Positions 11,593 through 22,759 of a stretch of DNA of 64,000 bases are shown here, in pieces (the stretch's first letter is position 1; every line of letters begins with the position of its first letter). The DNA is taken from the NCBI GenBank assembly GCA_951213105.1, contig OX578145.1:121162425-121226424 (forward strand), given 5' to 3'. Under the pieces are notes generated by a model. That model searched no databases. It saw only the letters and a list, made by a program, of their open reading frames with translations, and was not told the DNA's origin. The position numbers were made by a program, and so were the translations under genes. The stretch comes from Amaurobius ferox. Lineage: Eukaryota > Arthropoda > Arachnida > Araneae > Amaurobiidae.

Positions 11593-12054
11593 TTATGCGT
11601 AAATTAAGTGCATTTTTTTAGTCTGTCCGATATATTTTTGTTGACATTTACCGCAGGTTATAGAATAAATGCAATTATAAGATTTACAAAAAATACGATA
11701 ATTATTATTGATGACAGATATTTGTTCATTTTTAGCGACAGGACATAGTTTGCATCTACTTGATCCACATTTTTTGAATTTAAAAGAGTCCATACGCGTA
11801 TATTTATATTTGTATATACATTTCGAAGTAGTGTAGTCATACATATCGTACTTGTCTGCTTGATTATCTTGTAAACAAGGTAATGTGTCCAATACGTTAT
11901 TTATGTTATCATCAGGTTTATTACGGCTAGGCTTAAAATAGTGCAAGATAGTGCTCATAGAGGGTAGCTTGATTTCGATCACACAGTTACCCGTAATCAC
12001 TGTGCCACCGGGCAAATATATGAAGCATATATTGTTGCCAGTCGTTATATTCAA
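11593..12054 (-). pseudogene. Naiad-2 N-terminal zinc-binding and YIG part
   Basis: This 153-codon frame carries 'MDSFKFKKCGSSRCKLCPVA', 'FCKSYNCIYSITCGKCQQKYIGQT' and therefore the Cys cluster and YIG of the endonuclease. The frame then leaves the homologous reading at a 7-base T run (11613-11619 on the plus strand). One more base there would continue straight into the 9275-11530 frame with 'LRINLHRSQI'. The segment 'MSTILHYFKP' is similar to 'MDKYFKPF' in Naiad-3, so the conserved protein probably begins near there rather than at the first ATG. The break may be a real mutation or a homopolymer error. Confidence 0.88.
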
Positions 12055-12302
12055 AGGTTGTAATCATATCATAAAAGTCAATAATTTATACTCGTATTGT
12101 AGAGTGAGTAATTCAATATAACGAAATGGTTGATATTAAATCAAACAAAATGTGACTAGCACGTTCACTCATCCAGAAAATAATCAGATACATACTGCAG
12201 AAGCTTATAATAACATAACTGAATAGCTATATCCTATACCTTTGCCGTTCATACCAACACCATGATGATAAACTTTTCACAAGTTTAATAATTTTTTTGG
12301 GT

Positions 12303-12524
12303 GATATTTTATAAAATTCATTTAAAAATATCGTTAATGTATAAAAATGGAGAACAATAATAACACATAATTATATATCTTAAAGTAGATATCGTCATAC
12401 CATAAAAAAGGGGGGGGGTATTTTATAAAATTCAATTAAAAATATAATTAAAATTATCGTTAATTTATAAAAATGGTGAACAATAATAACACATAAATAT
12501 ATATCTTAAAGTAGATATCGTCTT
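12303..12524. repeat. Two-unit tandem duplication
   Basis: Two imperfect copies of about 105 bp, at about 12303-12405 and 12419-12524, share 'attttataaaattca', 'aacaataataacacata' and 'cttaaagtagatatcgtc'. They sit between the 5' side of Naiad-2 and the left end of the Naiad-3 pseudo-LTR. Confidence 0.75.
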
Positions 12525-12540
12525 AACGAATTATGAATTC

Positions 12541-14226
12541 ATGGTTATAAATTATAAGAACAATAATTTTGATAAAATATGTTTATCACGTATTTTGAGT
12601 GAACATGTCTTTAAATTTCCTATTAATGAGGTGAAAGTTAAAGTAGCATATAAATATGCATTACCTTTAGGAGGAAAATTATACAATTACAATAGTGTTT
12701 GTAAAAACGTCATGAAGTCAGAACAAACTTGCCCTTGTCAAAAATATCCGGCTTTTATAAACATTAATTTGGGCCATATCGTAACAGGTGATCTAAATCT
12801 GTTGAATGATTACAATTTAAAGCATACTTTTACATTGGGTACTAAATACAGATCCGAAGATTTTCGCGATATTGTTGAAGGTATTGTGAATGACATTGAA
12901 ATGTTTATATATAAATGTGCAGTAAAATACAGCCTACCTTCTCAAGTATTTGATGAATGGAAATCTTGTTTAACACAAAGTATAAAGTTTATATATGGAG
13001 TTTTGGAAAAACACGTTAAATATGGGAAATACAGTATAAAAAATTTAGATAAATTGCAAAAGGATTTTGTTATAACATATGTTGATAAAGTTACTTCTAA
13101 TTATGCTTTCTCTTGCCAACATTTTTACAATAAAAAACTAATTGAATGTTACCTTGATATTAATGCATATAAAAAACTCAATCAGTCTAAAACAGAAATC
13201 GTAAATCGTATTAAGGCAAAATATAAAATTTTGAGTTACAACCTAAATACCATCAAATTCCCATATATAACTCTTATACCTAAACTTCATAAAAACCCCA
13301 TTAAATTTAGACCTGTTACTAATGGTTTTAAAACATACTTAACTTTTGCAAATACAAGATTATTAAAACTTTTAAAAAATATATTGAAAAAAATAAAAAA
13401 TTCTGGTGTATTTTTCATTAATAATAGTAGTGAAGTAATTGAAAAACTTAAAAACATATCTGATGATTTACAGTATAGGAGTTGTGATTTCAATGACCTT
13501 TTTTGCAATATAGATATAAAGGATCTGTTTCAAATATTGATGGAGATGTATGATAAGTATGAGATGCAAAACCTCATTAAACAACATATATACAAATGTC
13601 TAGTCGAAATGGTCTTGTTTGAAACTGTGCTTTACGATGGAACTGATTTCTACAGACAGCGTAATGGCATTCCGATGGGGGGCGCTTGTTCATCTATTCT
13701 GGCCGATATATACTTGAACAAATACGAGGAGGGAACTCATATTTTAAACGAAATAGTATACATACGATATGTGGATGACATATTATATGCATGCCACGAT
13801 GACCGGGATCACTTAGATTTTACTTTTTTTCCTTCAAATTTGACATTAACAGAAACTTCCCGTAACATTGATAATAGTATTAATTTTTTAGATTTAACAT
13901 TATATAAACTTTCTAATGGTAAAGTAGGTTTTAAATTATATGATAAAAGAAAAGCATTTAATTTTAAAATAAATTACATTATTAATTGGCATTCTTGTTT
14001 GCATAGAAATGTTTTTAGGAACATTATCATAAATTTTTTAACAAGAAGCAAACGTTTAAATAGCAGTGTTGAAAATCGTTATATAAGTGATCTGAATTAT
14101 CTAGAAGAAGCAATCGTAATGGGTTACCCTCTACGTTTTCTCTGTGATATATTGTGTAAATTTTACGGCATAACCGTAACCGAGTGTTACGACTTGTATT
14201 TGAGTGGAAGAGAGCTTTCTGTCTGA
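12541..14226 (+). pseudogene. Naiad-3 pseudo-LTR: CxC linker and reverse transcriptase
   Basis: This 561-codon frame lacks the endonuclease because the copy is 5'-truncated. It retains CxC ('QTCPCQKY'), 'HIVTGDLNL', RT motif 1 ('FVITYVDKVTSNYAF'), motif 2 ('FPYITLIPKLHKNPIKFRPV'), motif A ('CDFNDLFCNIDIKDL'), motif B ('GIPMGGACSSILADIYL'), YVDD (13768-13779, about residues 410-413) and the thumb. The same stretch in the full copy differs by three amino acids that I can see (Gly/Arg near the start, Ile/Lys, Glu/Lys) plus a few silent changes. The RT core is intact, but the ATG at 12541 is an internal Met of the full ORF. Confidence 0.9.
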
Positions 14227-14502
14227 GATAGTATTGGACAGCGGCTGCATTGTGAAGGTCATGGTTGACTGTCTGAGGGAGATCATTAGGTACAAAGTAA
14301 GTGTCTTTTACATTTCGGTGAGGTGTATGCGTGGCTTGTTTTTCTTGATATATTGGTATTGGATGTGGGTCATTTTTGTAGTATTTTGTGTTTCTGTTTG
14401 GATGTAGTAAAACGCGTAGTCTTTGTATAGGTTAGGGAATGTATAGGTTTTTCAACTTTTTTCTTTTTTACATTTAAAGTATTAGTATATGTACTTGGTT
14501 GG

Positions 14503-14603
14503 CGACATTGTATCCGCTTCCGGGAGTGTCGTCATGACATAAAGCTGGCTAAACCGGGAAGTGGGGGTCACAATCCCCCCCGGCGAAATTTTGATACAAT
14601 GTC
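14503..14603 (+). ncRNA. Naiad 3'-terminal structured motif, copy A
   Basis: An 11-bp perfect outer stem (gacattgtatc 14503-14513 with gatacaatgtc 14593-14603) encloses 'ttccgggagtgtc', the hairpin tgtc-gtcat-gaca, the hairpin agc-tg-gct, 'aaaccgggaa', and a GC-rich hairpin 'gggggtcacaatccccc'. It lies directly before the 3' end of the element. The same layout recurs in copy B with small indels in loops and single-stranded parts. The structure suggests an RNA element used in the retroelement life cycle, but its role is unknown. Confidence 0.75.
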
Positions 14604-14610
14604 ATTCTTC

Positions 14611-15213
14611 TTTTTTCTTTTTCTAATTATTGAGTTGTATAGAAATGTACTTGTCTGAGCAGCTTGGCGCCTTTGAGTATATTTTCAGTTGTCTGTTTTT
14701 AGATGTGATAGATGTAATATTTATATGTATTTTTTTAAGCATCATGAAAAGCAGCATTGCGCTTCTGATCTTAAATTAAAAAAACAAAAACATATATTGT
14801 AAATATATAAAATATTAAGGGGATTGTGTTCCCTTATCTAAGGTTGGCTAGTAATATTGAGTGACATGCATTTTGAATAGGAGGTTACAATGAAGTAAGA
14901 AAGTACATTAAAATTTGTAGTCTTTGTGTAGTGCTTTAGGTTTCTGTAGTGGTTTAATACATGTTTTTCTTATGATTAAACTCTATAAATAATAAAAATT
15001 AAAAAATAAAATAAAAAAATTTTACATAATAAAAACAATTAAAAAATAAATTTTAAAAATAAAAAATAAAAAATTTGTGTAAACTTTTCCTCTCTGTTGG
15101 TTAAATGAAAATGGGAAATGATGTGTTATAGTGATACATTTATGGAGTGTCTATGGTGATTTTGATTGATAAAGAAACGTTATCCTGTAAGGGATGACAT
15201 GTATTCTTTGTAG
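14611..15213 (+). other. Naiad-3 5' untranslated region
   Basis: No ORF is seen. The stretch is T-rich and A-rich ('aaaaaataaaataaaaaa' near 15000) and occurs once in the window, as expected for the 5' region that the truncated copy lacks. It presumably holds the internal promoter, but none could be identified. Confidence 0.5.
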
Positions 15214-16107
15214 ATGAGTTATATTGCATGTATTTTTGGGGTGTTTTTGTACTGTAAAAACCCTCTTTTAAAATCATGTATGAAAAAAATAAATGAATTA
15301 GCGACTGGCAATTTCGGGGTTACGACCACGAATGCTCGGTTGACTAGTAGTAGGGGTACTGGTCAATCGTCAAAAAGTTTCCCTAGGCAGTATACTATGG
15401 ACAAATATTTTAAACCTTTCATTGATGACAGTGGGAAAAACAAAAAAACTGTAAACGTACATGAAAATATGAAAAGCGGGCCGCGTATGGATGATCACCT
15501 TGAAGATATTAGTTATTATAGGAATTTCAAATCATTAAAGTTTAAAAAATGCACATCTAAAAGATGTAAACTTTGTCCAATTGCAGACCCTTTACAGATT
15601 GGAACAAAGGATTTAAAGCTTACATTCTGTAAGGTTTTCAATAGCATATATTGTATAACATGTATGAAATGTGGTTTGAAATATATAGGCCAGACACAAA
15701 ACTGTATAAACATTAGAATTAATTTACACCGTAGTAATATATATAAGTTACAAAAAAACTCTTCTACAGAGGCTACAATGGAAATAAAACACTTTTTTAA
15801 ACATGGAATTGAAGCTATGCAGATCACATTGTTGGACATTGTAGTTGATATAAAAGAGAGATTGTGGTGGGAAAATTATTATATTACTCAACATAATTCT
15901 CTTTATCCATACGGATTAAATTCCGTGAGATATAATGTTAACTATAATAGAGAACAGATAAAATGTTTTGGTTCTGATATAGTAATTGATCATGGTTTTT
16001 TAAATCAAAAATATTATAATCATGGACCTTCACGTAAATACAGCGGTGGAAGAAAGCATAAAATTAATTTTGAAAAAACTGTAGAAAATATAATGAATTT
16101 TACTTAA
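15214..16107 (+). pseudogene. Naiad-3 N-terminal GIY-YIG endonuclease part
   Basis: The open frame is 297 codons. Likely starts are the in-frame ATG at 15280 or 15397 ('MDKYFKPF', similar to Naiad-2). It shows Cys113, Cys118 and Cys121 ('CTSKRCKLCPIADP'), Cys139, Cys147, Cys150 and Cys153 ('FCKVFNSIYCITCMKCG'), then YIG at about 157-159, 'IRINLHRSNI', 'HFFKHG', and 'RLWWENYYITQHNSLYPYG'. This is the CCHH GIY-YIG endonuclease. It ends at a TAA (16105-16107), after which the same frame continues without a shift into the linker and RT, so one nonsense codon separates the halves. The stop is TAA, not TGA, so selenocysteine readthrough is not the explanation. Confidence 0.9.
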
Positions 16108-16152
16108 ACACACAAGAATAATCACGATTTATCGAATAACTGGATAAAAAAC

Positions 16153-18027
16153 TTGGTATTTGGTTTCAGAGGTCATTACATCAAAAGGATTTGGAGGTAT
16201 TGTCAAGACGATACGTTTTATGATTCATGTGGTCTGGTAGATGAAAAGCTGGATGTTTTATTGGATTACATAAAGTTGAGAGCTAAAATTTTAAATATTA
16301 ATCTGGGTGAAAATATAACGAACAAAACGAATTATGAATTCATGGTTATAAATTATAAGAACAATAATTTTGATAAAATATGTTTATCACGTATTTTGAG
16401 TGAACATGTTTTTAAATTTCCTATTAATGAGGTGAAAGTTAAAGTAGCATATAAATATGCATTACCTTTAGGAAGAAAATTATACAATTACAATAGTGTT
16501 TGTAAAAACGTCATGAAGTCAGAACAAACTTGCCCTTGTCAAAAATATCCGGCTTTTATAAACATTAATTTGGGCCATATCGTAACAGGTGATCTAAATC
16601 TGTTGAATGATTACAATTTAAAGCATACTTTTACATTGGGTACTAAATACAGATCCGAAGATTTTCGCGATATTGTTGAAGGTATTGTGAATGACATTGA
16701 AATGTTTATATATAAATGTGCAGTAAAATACAGCCTACCGTCTCAAGTATTTGATGAATGGAAATCTTGTTTAACACAAAGTATAAAGTTTAAATATGGA
16801 GTTTTGGAAAAACACGTTAAATATGGGAAATACAGTATAAAAAATTTAGATAAATTGCAAAAGGATTTTGTTATAACATATGTTGATAAAGTTACTTCTA
16901 ATTATGCTTTCTCTTGCCAACATTTTTACAATAAAAAACTAATTGAATGTTACCTTGATATTAATGCATATAAAAAACTCAATCAGTCTAAAACAGAAAT
17001 CGTAAATCGTATTAAGGCAAAATATAAAATTTTGAGTTACAACCTAAATACCATCAAATTCCCATATATAACTCTTATACCTAAACTTCATAAAAACCCC
17101 ATTAAATTTAGACCTGTTACTAATGGTTTTAAAACATACTTAACTTTTGCAAATACAAGATTATTAAAACTTTTAAAAAATATATTGAAAAAAATAAAAA
17201 ATTCTGGTGTATTTTTCATTAATAATAGTAGTGAAGTAATTGAAAAACTTAAAAACATATCTGACGATTTACAGTATAGGAGTTGTGATTTCAATGACCT
17301 TTTTTGCAATATAGATATAAAGGATCTGTTTCAAATATTGATGGAGATGTATGATAAGTATGAGATGCAAAACCTCATTAAACAACATATATACAAATGT
17401 CTAGTCGAAATGGTCTTGTTTAAAACTGTGCTTTACGATGGAACTGATTTCTACAGACAGCGTAATGGCATTCCGATGGGGGGCGCTTGTTCATCTATTC
17501 TGGCCGATATATACTTGAACAAATACGAGGAGGGAACTCATATTTTAAACGAAATAGTATACATACGATATGTGGATGACATATTATATGCATGCCACGA
17601 TGACCGGGATCACTTAGATTTTACTTTTTTTCCTTCAAATTTGACATTAACAGAAACTTCCCGTAACATTGATAATAGTATTAATTTTTTAGATTTAACA
17701 TTATATAAACTTTCTAATGGTAAAGTAGGTTTTAAATTATATGATAAAAGAAAAGCATTTAATTTTAAAATAAATTACATTATTAATTGGCATTCTTGTT
17801 TGCATAGAAATGTTTTTAGGAACATTATCATAAATTTTTTAACAAGAAGCAAACGTTTAAATAGCAGTGTTGAAAATCGTTATATAAGTGATCTGAATTA
17901 TCTAGAAGAAGCAATCGTAATGGGTTACCCTCTACGTTTTCTCTGTGATATATTGTGTAAATTTTACGGCATAACCGTAACCGAGTGTTACGACTTGTAT
18001 TTGAGTGGAAGAGAGCTTTCTGTCTGA
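16153..18027 (+). pseudogene. Naiad-3 CxC linker and reverse transcriptase part
   Basis: This frame is in phase with 15214-16107 and reads from codon 16108 onward, so the non-ATG start at 16153 is not real. It shows 'NWIKNLVFGFRGHYIKRIW', CxC (about residues 127-129), RT motif 1 ('FVITYVDKVTSNYAF'), motif 2 (near 304), motif A ('CDFNDLFCNIDIKDL'), motif B ('GIPMGGACSS', from about 439), YVDD at 17569-17580 (about 473-476) and a complete C-terminus ('EAIVMGYPLRFLCDILCKF'). The domain is expected to reverse-transcribe the element RNA at a nicked target. Apart from the upstream TAA it looks functional. Confidence 0.92.
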
Positions 18028-18304
18028 GATAGTATTGGACAGCGGCTGCATTGTGAAGGTCATGGTTGACTGTCTGAGGGAGATCATTAGGTACAAAGTA
18101 AGTGTCTTTTACATTTCGGTGAGGTGTATGCGTGGCTTGTTTTTCTTGATATATTGGTATTGGATGTGGGTCATTTTTGTAGTATTTTGTGTTTCTGTTT
18201 GGATGTAGTAAAACGCGTAGTCTTTGTATAGGTTAGGGAATGTATAGGTTTTTCAACTTTTTTCTTTTTTACATTTAAAGTATTAGTATATGTACTTGGT
18301 TGGC

Positions 18305-18401
18305 GACATTGTATCCGCTTCCGGGAGTGTCGTCATGACTAAAGCTGGCTAAACCGGGAAGTGGGGGTCACAATCCCCCCGGCGAATTTTGATACAATGT
18401 C
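18305..18401 (+). ncRNA. Naiad 3'-terminal structured motif, copy B
   Basis: It has the same architecture as copy A: outer stem gacattgtatc (18305-18315) with gatacaatgtc (18391-18401), two small internal hairpins, and the 'gggggtcacaatccccc' hairpin. Three short deletions relative to copy A lie outside the stems. The element ends seven bases downstream and the (AT)n tract begins. Confidence 0.75.
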
Positions 18402-18405
18402 ATTC

Positions 18406-18800
<395 letters not shown>

Positions 18801-19000
18801 NNNNNNNNNNNNNNNNNNNNNNNNNNNNNNNNNNNNNNNNNNNNNNNNNNNNNNNNNNNNNNNNNNNNNNNNNNNNNNNNNNNNNNNNNNNNNNNNNNNN
18901 NNNNNNNNNNNNNNNNNNNNNNNNNNNNNNNNNNNNNNNNNNNNNNNNNNNNNNNNNNNNNNNNNNNNNNNNNNNNNNNNNNNNNNNNNNNNNNNNNNNN
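18801..19000. other. Assembly gap (200 N)
   Basis: Exactly 200 N follow the AT tract. A round number of N suggests a gap of unknown true size. Confidence 0.98.
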
Positions 19001-19230
19001 TTTTAACACTCATCTCAAAAATATTACAAAAGAAAGATCTAGGAAATATACAAGGAATATTATGAAACACAAGGAACAACAGAAACAAATAAAGGAGTGC
19101 AAACGGGGTATCAGTAATGTCTAGGGGGATTGTGACCCCTATACCTGGTTAAAGCGTGCTTTTATTCCCGGGAAACACTCCCAGAAACAACCAATCTTTC
19201 AGTCAGTTATTTTGTAATCAATCAGTTCTT
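19001..19230 (-). mobile_element. Naiad 3'-end fragment (inverted)
   Basis: This minus-strand fragment carries structured motif copy C at 19123-19193 and non-coding flanks. It faces Naiad-3 tail to tail across the AT tract and gap, and is bounded on the other side by another AT run at 19237. No RT coding sequence remains. Confidence 0.65.
19123..19193 (-). ncRNA. Naiad 3'-terminal structured motif, copy C
   Basis: On the minus strand it reads 'ctgggagtgtttcccggg', the hairpin aaagc-ac-gcttt, 'aaccaggt', and the stem 'agggg' / 'cccct' with a loop containing 'tcacaat'. The second hairpin is longer than in copy A, and the GC hairpin keeps the loop sequence. Confidence 0.65.
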
Positions 19231-19233
19231 TTG

Positions 19234-19236
<3 letters not shown>

Positions 19237-19271
<35 letters not shown>
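19237..19271. repeat. (AT)n microsatellite
   Basis: A short TA run follows the inverted Naiad 3' fragment. Confidence 0.9.
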
Positions 19272-19278
<7 letters not shown>

Positions 19279-19376
19279 CGTAGCATACTAAAAAAATTAA
19301 GGATACTTTGCAAATGTGAAAATGTAAAAAAATAAAAGCTTCTGACTTTTCTTTCCTTGGACTTTCAAACATTTAA

Positions 19377-19498
19377 TATATATATATACATATATATATA
19401 CACACACACATATATATATACATATATATACATACATGTACTTACATGTACATATACATACATGTACATATATATATATACATATATATATATATACA

Positions 19499-19532
<34 letters not shown>

Positions 19533-19619
19533 AATATACATACATATATATACATATATACATATATATACATACATATATATACATATATATATATACA
19601 TACATACATATATATATAC

Positions 19620-19650
<31 letters not shown>

Positions 19651-19672
19651 CATATATATACATATATATGTA
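19377..19672. repeat. Compound (AT)n/(ATAC)n microsatellite
   Basis: An interleaved 'tatatata' and 'catacata' tract with two 'catgtac' steps. Open frames here on both strands encode Tyr-Ile-His or Tyr-Ile-Cys repeats and are not genes. Confidence 0.95.
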
Positions 19673-19679
19673 AGAACAA

Positions 19680-20394
19680 GGTTTGAAGGTCTAATGAAAG
19701 AAAAGTGAGAAGCCGTAACTCGAAAAACCTAACTTTCTAACAAGCTTATAAAATGAAATTATAAATCAACAAATCTTAAAGCAAATGGAAAAAATACAAA
19801 TTTCGAATCAACAAGTCAAAGAAAAGTATCAAAAACAATGGTATGGAATCGATAAAAGAAAGATAGACGAAATCCAAGCACAAACGCTATACACGTGACA
19901 AGGTCTAGGCCTAAATCAGGATTTGTTCACTTCTTCAAAACTCATTTTCAAGTCCAAGTGTCTTGTAGAAGCAAACACAAAAATGTATGTATCCGAAGAA
20001 ATAGATAGCTAATATCTATAAACTATTTCTACTTGGACTACATACATAAAGAAGAAAAAATAAAAGGAAAAAAGGATACCTGGAATCTAACTGAAAATAT
20101 ACACGATTCTATCGACCACGGGAACACAGAAAGAAGTGACCAGTGTTGCCATTCACAAAGGAATAAGATATGATCTACTGTTTGCATTCGTAAGAAATAA
20201 ATAACAGTAATGCGAACAGACATGTGCAAGAGATAATATACAATCAAGAAGAGCAATAATAGAAAGGCAAATGTGTAAGTGAATGTAAAAAGAAAATATA
20301 ATTAAAACAAGAGAAGGGAGATGTCAGGTTAATATATAAAACACCATAAAAAGAATTCATGAAAATCCAGCTAATCTGAATTTTTTAACTATAC
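19680..20394. other. No gene recognised
   Basis: The stretch contains only short frames with no family resemblance. It is probably decayed element sequence between the microsatellite and a Naiad remnant. Confidence 0.45.
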
Positions 20395-20655
20395 CATTTA
20401 CAAAATAAGAGGGATATTTAGATATTTGCTGGTAATTCTTAGATTATCAATATGTAAAGTATGAAATGTTTACCAGATAATCTATATATTCTAAAAAGCT
20501 GATTAAGAATAATATTTCTGAACAATAGAAACGAGTTGCAGGAGTTAAATGGTAAGATTTTATTATTATTAAAATTAAAAGAGTCTTTTTTATCATATAA
20601 ATTAGTAACAATTCTATCTAAATATCATATAAATTAGTAACAATTCTATTTTTTG
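20395..20655 (-). pseudogene. Naiad-1-like reverse transcriptase remnant (thumb region)
   Basis: On the minus strand the translation 'VTNLYDKKDSFNF', then 'CNSFLLFRNIILNQLFRI', matches the thumb of Naiad-1 ('VITNLYDKKDSYNF', 'CNSIQLFRNIILNQLFRI'). The upstream RT core is missing. A 31-base step repeats 'catataaattagtaacaattctat' near 20596 and 20627, a small local duplication at the broken edge. Confidence 0.8.
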
Positions 20656-21284
20656 CATTATCATTCCTATTTACTCATTTTTTACATTTGCATACTTACA
20701 CAGTATCCTTAATTTTTTAGAGTTTTCTACGGTATTTATAAACTATATATATATATATATATATACATATATACAGTGAAGTATTGTACAATACTACAAT
20801 ATTTCATTTTTAAATAAACATTTAATCAATAACTTACAGATACATACCCGAACGAAATTCACTGTGGAGGGTTGCAACACCATCATGAAACTGTATGGTA
20901 ATTTAGTTACAAGCTATTACCATCTTAAACAATTCTGACCTTTTATTTCTATTTTTCTCTCTGAATTCAACATTTCTTGAAACGGAGCAAGATGTCCGCT
21001 ACTGCCTGACATAGATGCTATGTGTAGTAAGAAATTCCAATGTGAAGAATCGATACAATACCCGGATGGATGCTGGATTCATTTGGCGAGAACGAAGTTG
21101 TCGCCAAATCGATTGTTTGTGATGTTCATACCATCTATTCATACTTACTTAGTAATAATAGATATAGTTATCAAACTAGGTTCAATTTCCATCTCAGACG
21201 GTATTCGTTGGCTGCATGTGTTACTTTTCGTGGATTTCCTAGCATGTAATGAAAAATATTCATGGTTTCTCCTTTACTAATTTA
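20656..21284. other. No gene recognised; short AT run
   Basis: A short (AT)n run lies at about 20746-20774. The frame at 21020-21280 shows no family resemblance and I do not call it. Confidence 0.45.
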
Positions 21285-22045
21285 CCATGGTAATGCATAA
21301 GGGAAGTATTGGAATCATGTCGAAAATTGCAACTCGAGTTTCCGACGGTTCTAAACGTTTTGGGGCCCATTGAATACGAAAAATCTATTTTTAGCATGAC
21401 ATTTGTGTGTATGTATGCGGTTTTGTATATCTGTCTGTGTGATCTTTGTATACACTCTAATTTATAAAATTGACAAAATTTCATAACATTTTATATGTAA
21501 GTCATTTGTGGGTGACCCTGTTGCTAATAAGATTTTGATTTGATTCGGAAAAAGAACTGCCTTTGTTTTGTGAAATGGCCCAGATATATCTTCAAAAATC
21601 TAAAGTAAAAGACTATGTATACTCAAATTTATGAATTAAATGCTTCTTTTATACGTTATTTTTTATGATAAAAGATACGTGGTTAACCCCATTACTATAG
21701 GCGTAGCAGTTATCGAGTCATTTTACTCCACTTTTGAAAATAAATCCAGTTACCAAATGAAAACTGAAATTCATTTAAAAGTGTAAATTCAGTGTAATTT
21801 AAAATAATTATGGGCGTTACTTTGGCAATTAAACTCAAGTTAATGAATTAGCGAAGGAATGAAGACAAGGTGAATATGAGTCTGCAGGGAATGTCATCTG
21901 CTGTCCAGAGATTTGTACTTAAAAGGACCAAATTTCACAAAATTTGATAGGTAAGTAAGTCACTTGTGAGCTACCCTGGTGCTGTTAAGATTTTGGTACA
22001 ATTCTGGAAAAAGGAACCTGCTATTTTTGCGAAATAGCCCTCATA
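21285..22045 (-). repeat. Family S repeat, copy 3
   Basis: It starts with 'gcataagggaagtattgg' and 'atgtcgaaaattgcaactcgag', matching 2710-2765. It contains two tandem modules with 'gtcatttgtgggtgaccctg' near 21502 and 'gtcacttgtgagctaccctg' near 21959. The internal modules show that family S is built from repeated blocks of a few hundred bases. Confidence 0.65.
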
Positions 22046-22296
22046 ATATTGTATAGAGAAGGGACATTTTATTATCTGCGAGCACTTACAGCCTTCAAAA
22101 TTTTCAGACGATAAATAATATATTATATATTCATACTTACAAATAAAGCATATTCACATACATTGTAGATACATAGAATTAGGATGATTACAAACTGCTT
22201 AAAAGCGAACGTAAACTGGAAGAAATATATGTCATTATTCACTTTTGCGCGATGGTGTTGTTGTTGTTGAGACCCAGACCGTCCGACCTACCATTG

Positions 22297-22751
22297 CGCG
22301 ATGGTGTGTCACAACTTCGGTGGGGTAGTTTTGAGTATCCATCTTTATGTAGCCGACCCGCCCTCTCTAGGTGCGTGGCAAGAAAGGAGACGTCAATCAC
22401 GTAAGACTTGAAATACTTGCTAACGGTTGAGTATGTCGCTCGATGCACTTGCTCATACAATAAAACTCTACACGTTTAGAAACTTAACATTTTAATAACA
22501 CTAAACTTTAACACAACAAATTATAGACTACATTACGTGCTATACTTAAAATGTTGCAGCGTAATTGATCTAAGATAATGCATGCACATAGTTGAGCAAA
22601 GAGTTGGAGCCCGCGAGACGCCGGGCTCCGTAACTACGAAACCGAAGTTGTGGCGGTTGCATAGTCTTAAATAACGAACTGTAGACATGCGCATTACCGC
22701 ATTGACAGGATCGCAGAATCTGTGTAGTCCCGCAGCAACGGTGATGCCACA
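22297..22751 (-). repeat. LTR of gypsy element (3' LTR)
   Basis: It matches 27651-28118 with scattered substitutions and small indels. On the plus strand it runs from about 'tgtgtcacaa' (22305) to 'gccaca' (22751), so the ends follow the TG...CA rule. 'caataaaac' near 22458 is shared by both LTRs. Confidence 0.85.
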
Positions 22752-22759
22752 GTACTCCC

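Larger units (their letters stand above)
8830..12060 (-). mobile_element. Naiad-2, Penelope-like element with N-terminal GIY-YIG
   Basis: On the minus strand the unit runs from an N-terminal endonuclease (12054-11593, continuing in a second frame to 11530) through the CxC linker and RT (to 9275), to a 3' UTR bearing the hairpin motif (9060-8993). It ends at the AT run at 8829. One base is missing in a 7-base T run at 11613-11619, which splits the single ORF. Apart from that the coding region looks intact. The 5' limit is approximate. Confidence 0.85.
12525..14610 (+). mobile_element. Naiad-3 pseudo-LTR (5'-truncated tandem copy)
   Basis: This copy matches 16326-18408 with a constant offset of 3801 through the coding part, and differs at only a handful of positions. 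It begins abruptly inside the ORF ('aacgaattatgaattc') and ends with 'gtcattcttc', where the 5' region of the full-length copy begins. A truncated same-orientation copy directly upstream of a full copy is the pseudo-LTR arrangement known in Penelope-like elements. Confidence 0.88.

Noticed and set aside
14503..14603. Hammerhead ribozyme at the Naiad 3' end
   Set aside because: The conserved hammerhead core (ctgatga with gaaa) is absent from all six copies.
16105..16107. Selenocysteine codon in Naiad-3 (known in some spider and clam Naiads)
   Set aside because: The interrupting codon is TAA, not TGA, and no selenocysteine insertion element was recognised.
19297..19708. Frames encoding Tyr-Ile-His and Tyr-Ile-Cys repeats
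   Set aside because: Compound microsatellite read in several frames, with no non-repeat domain.
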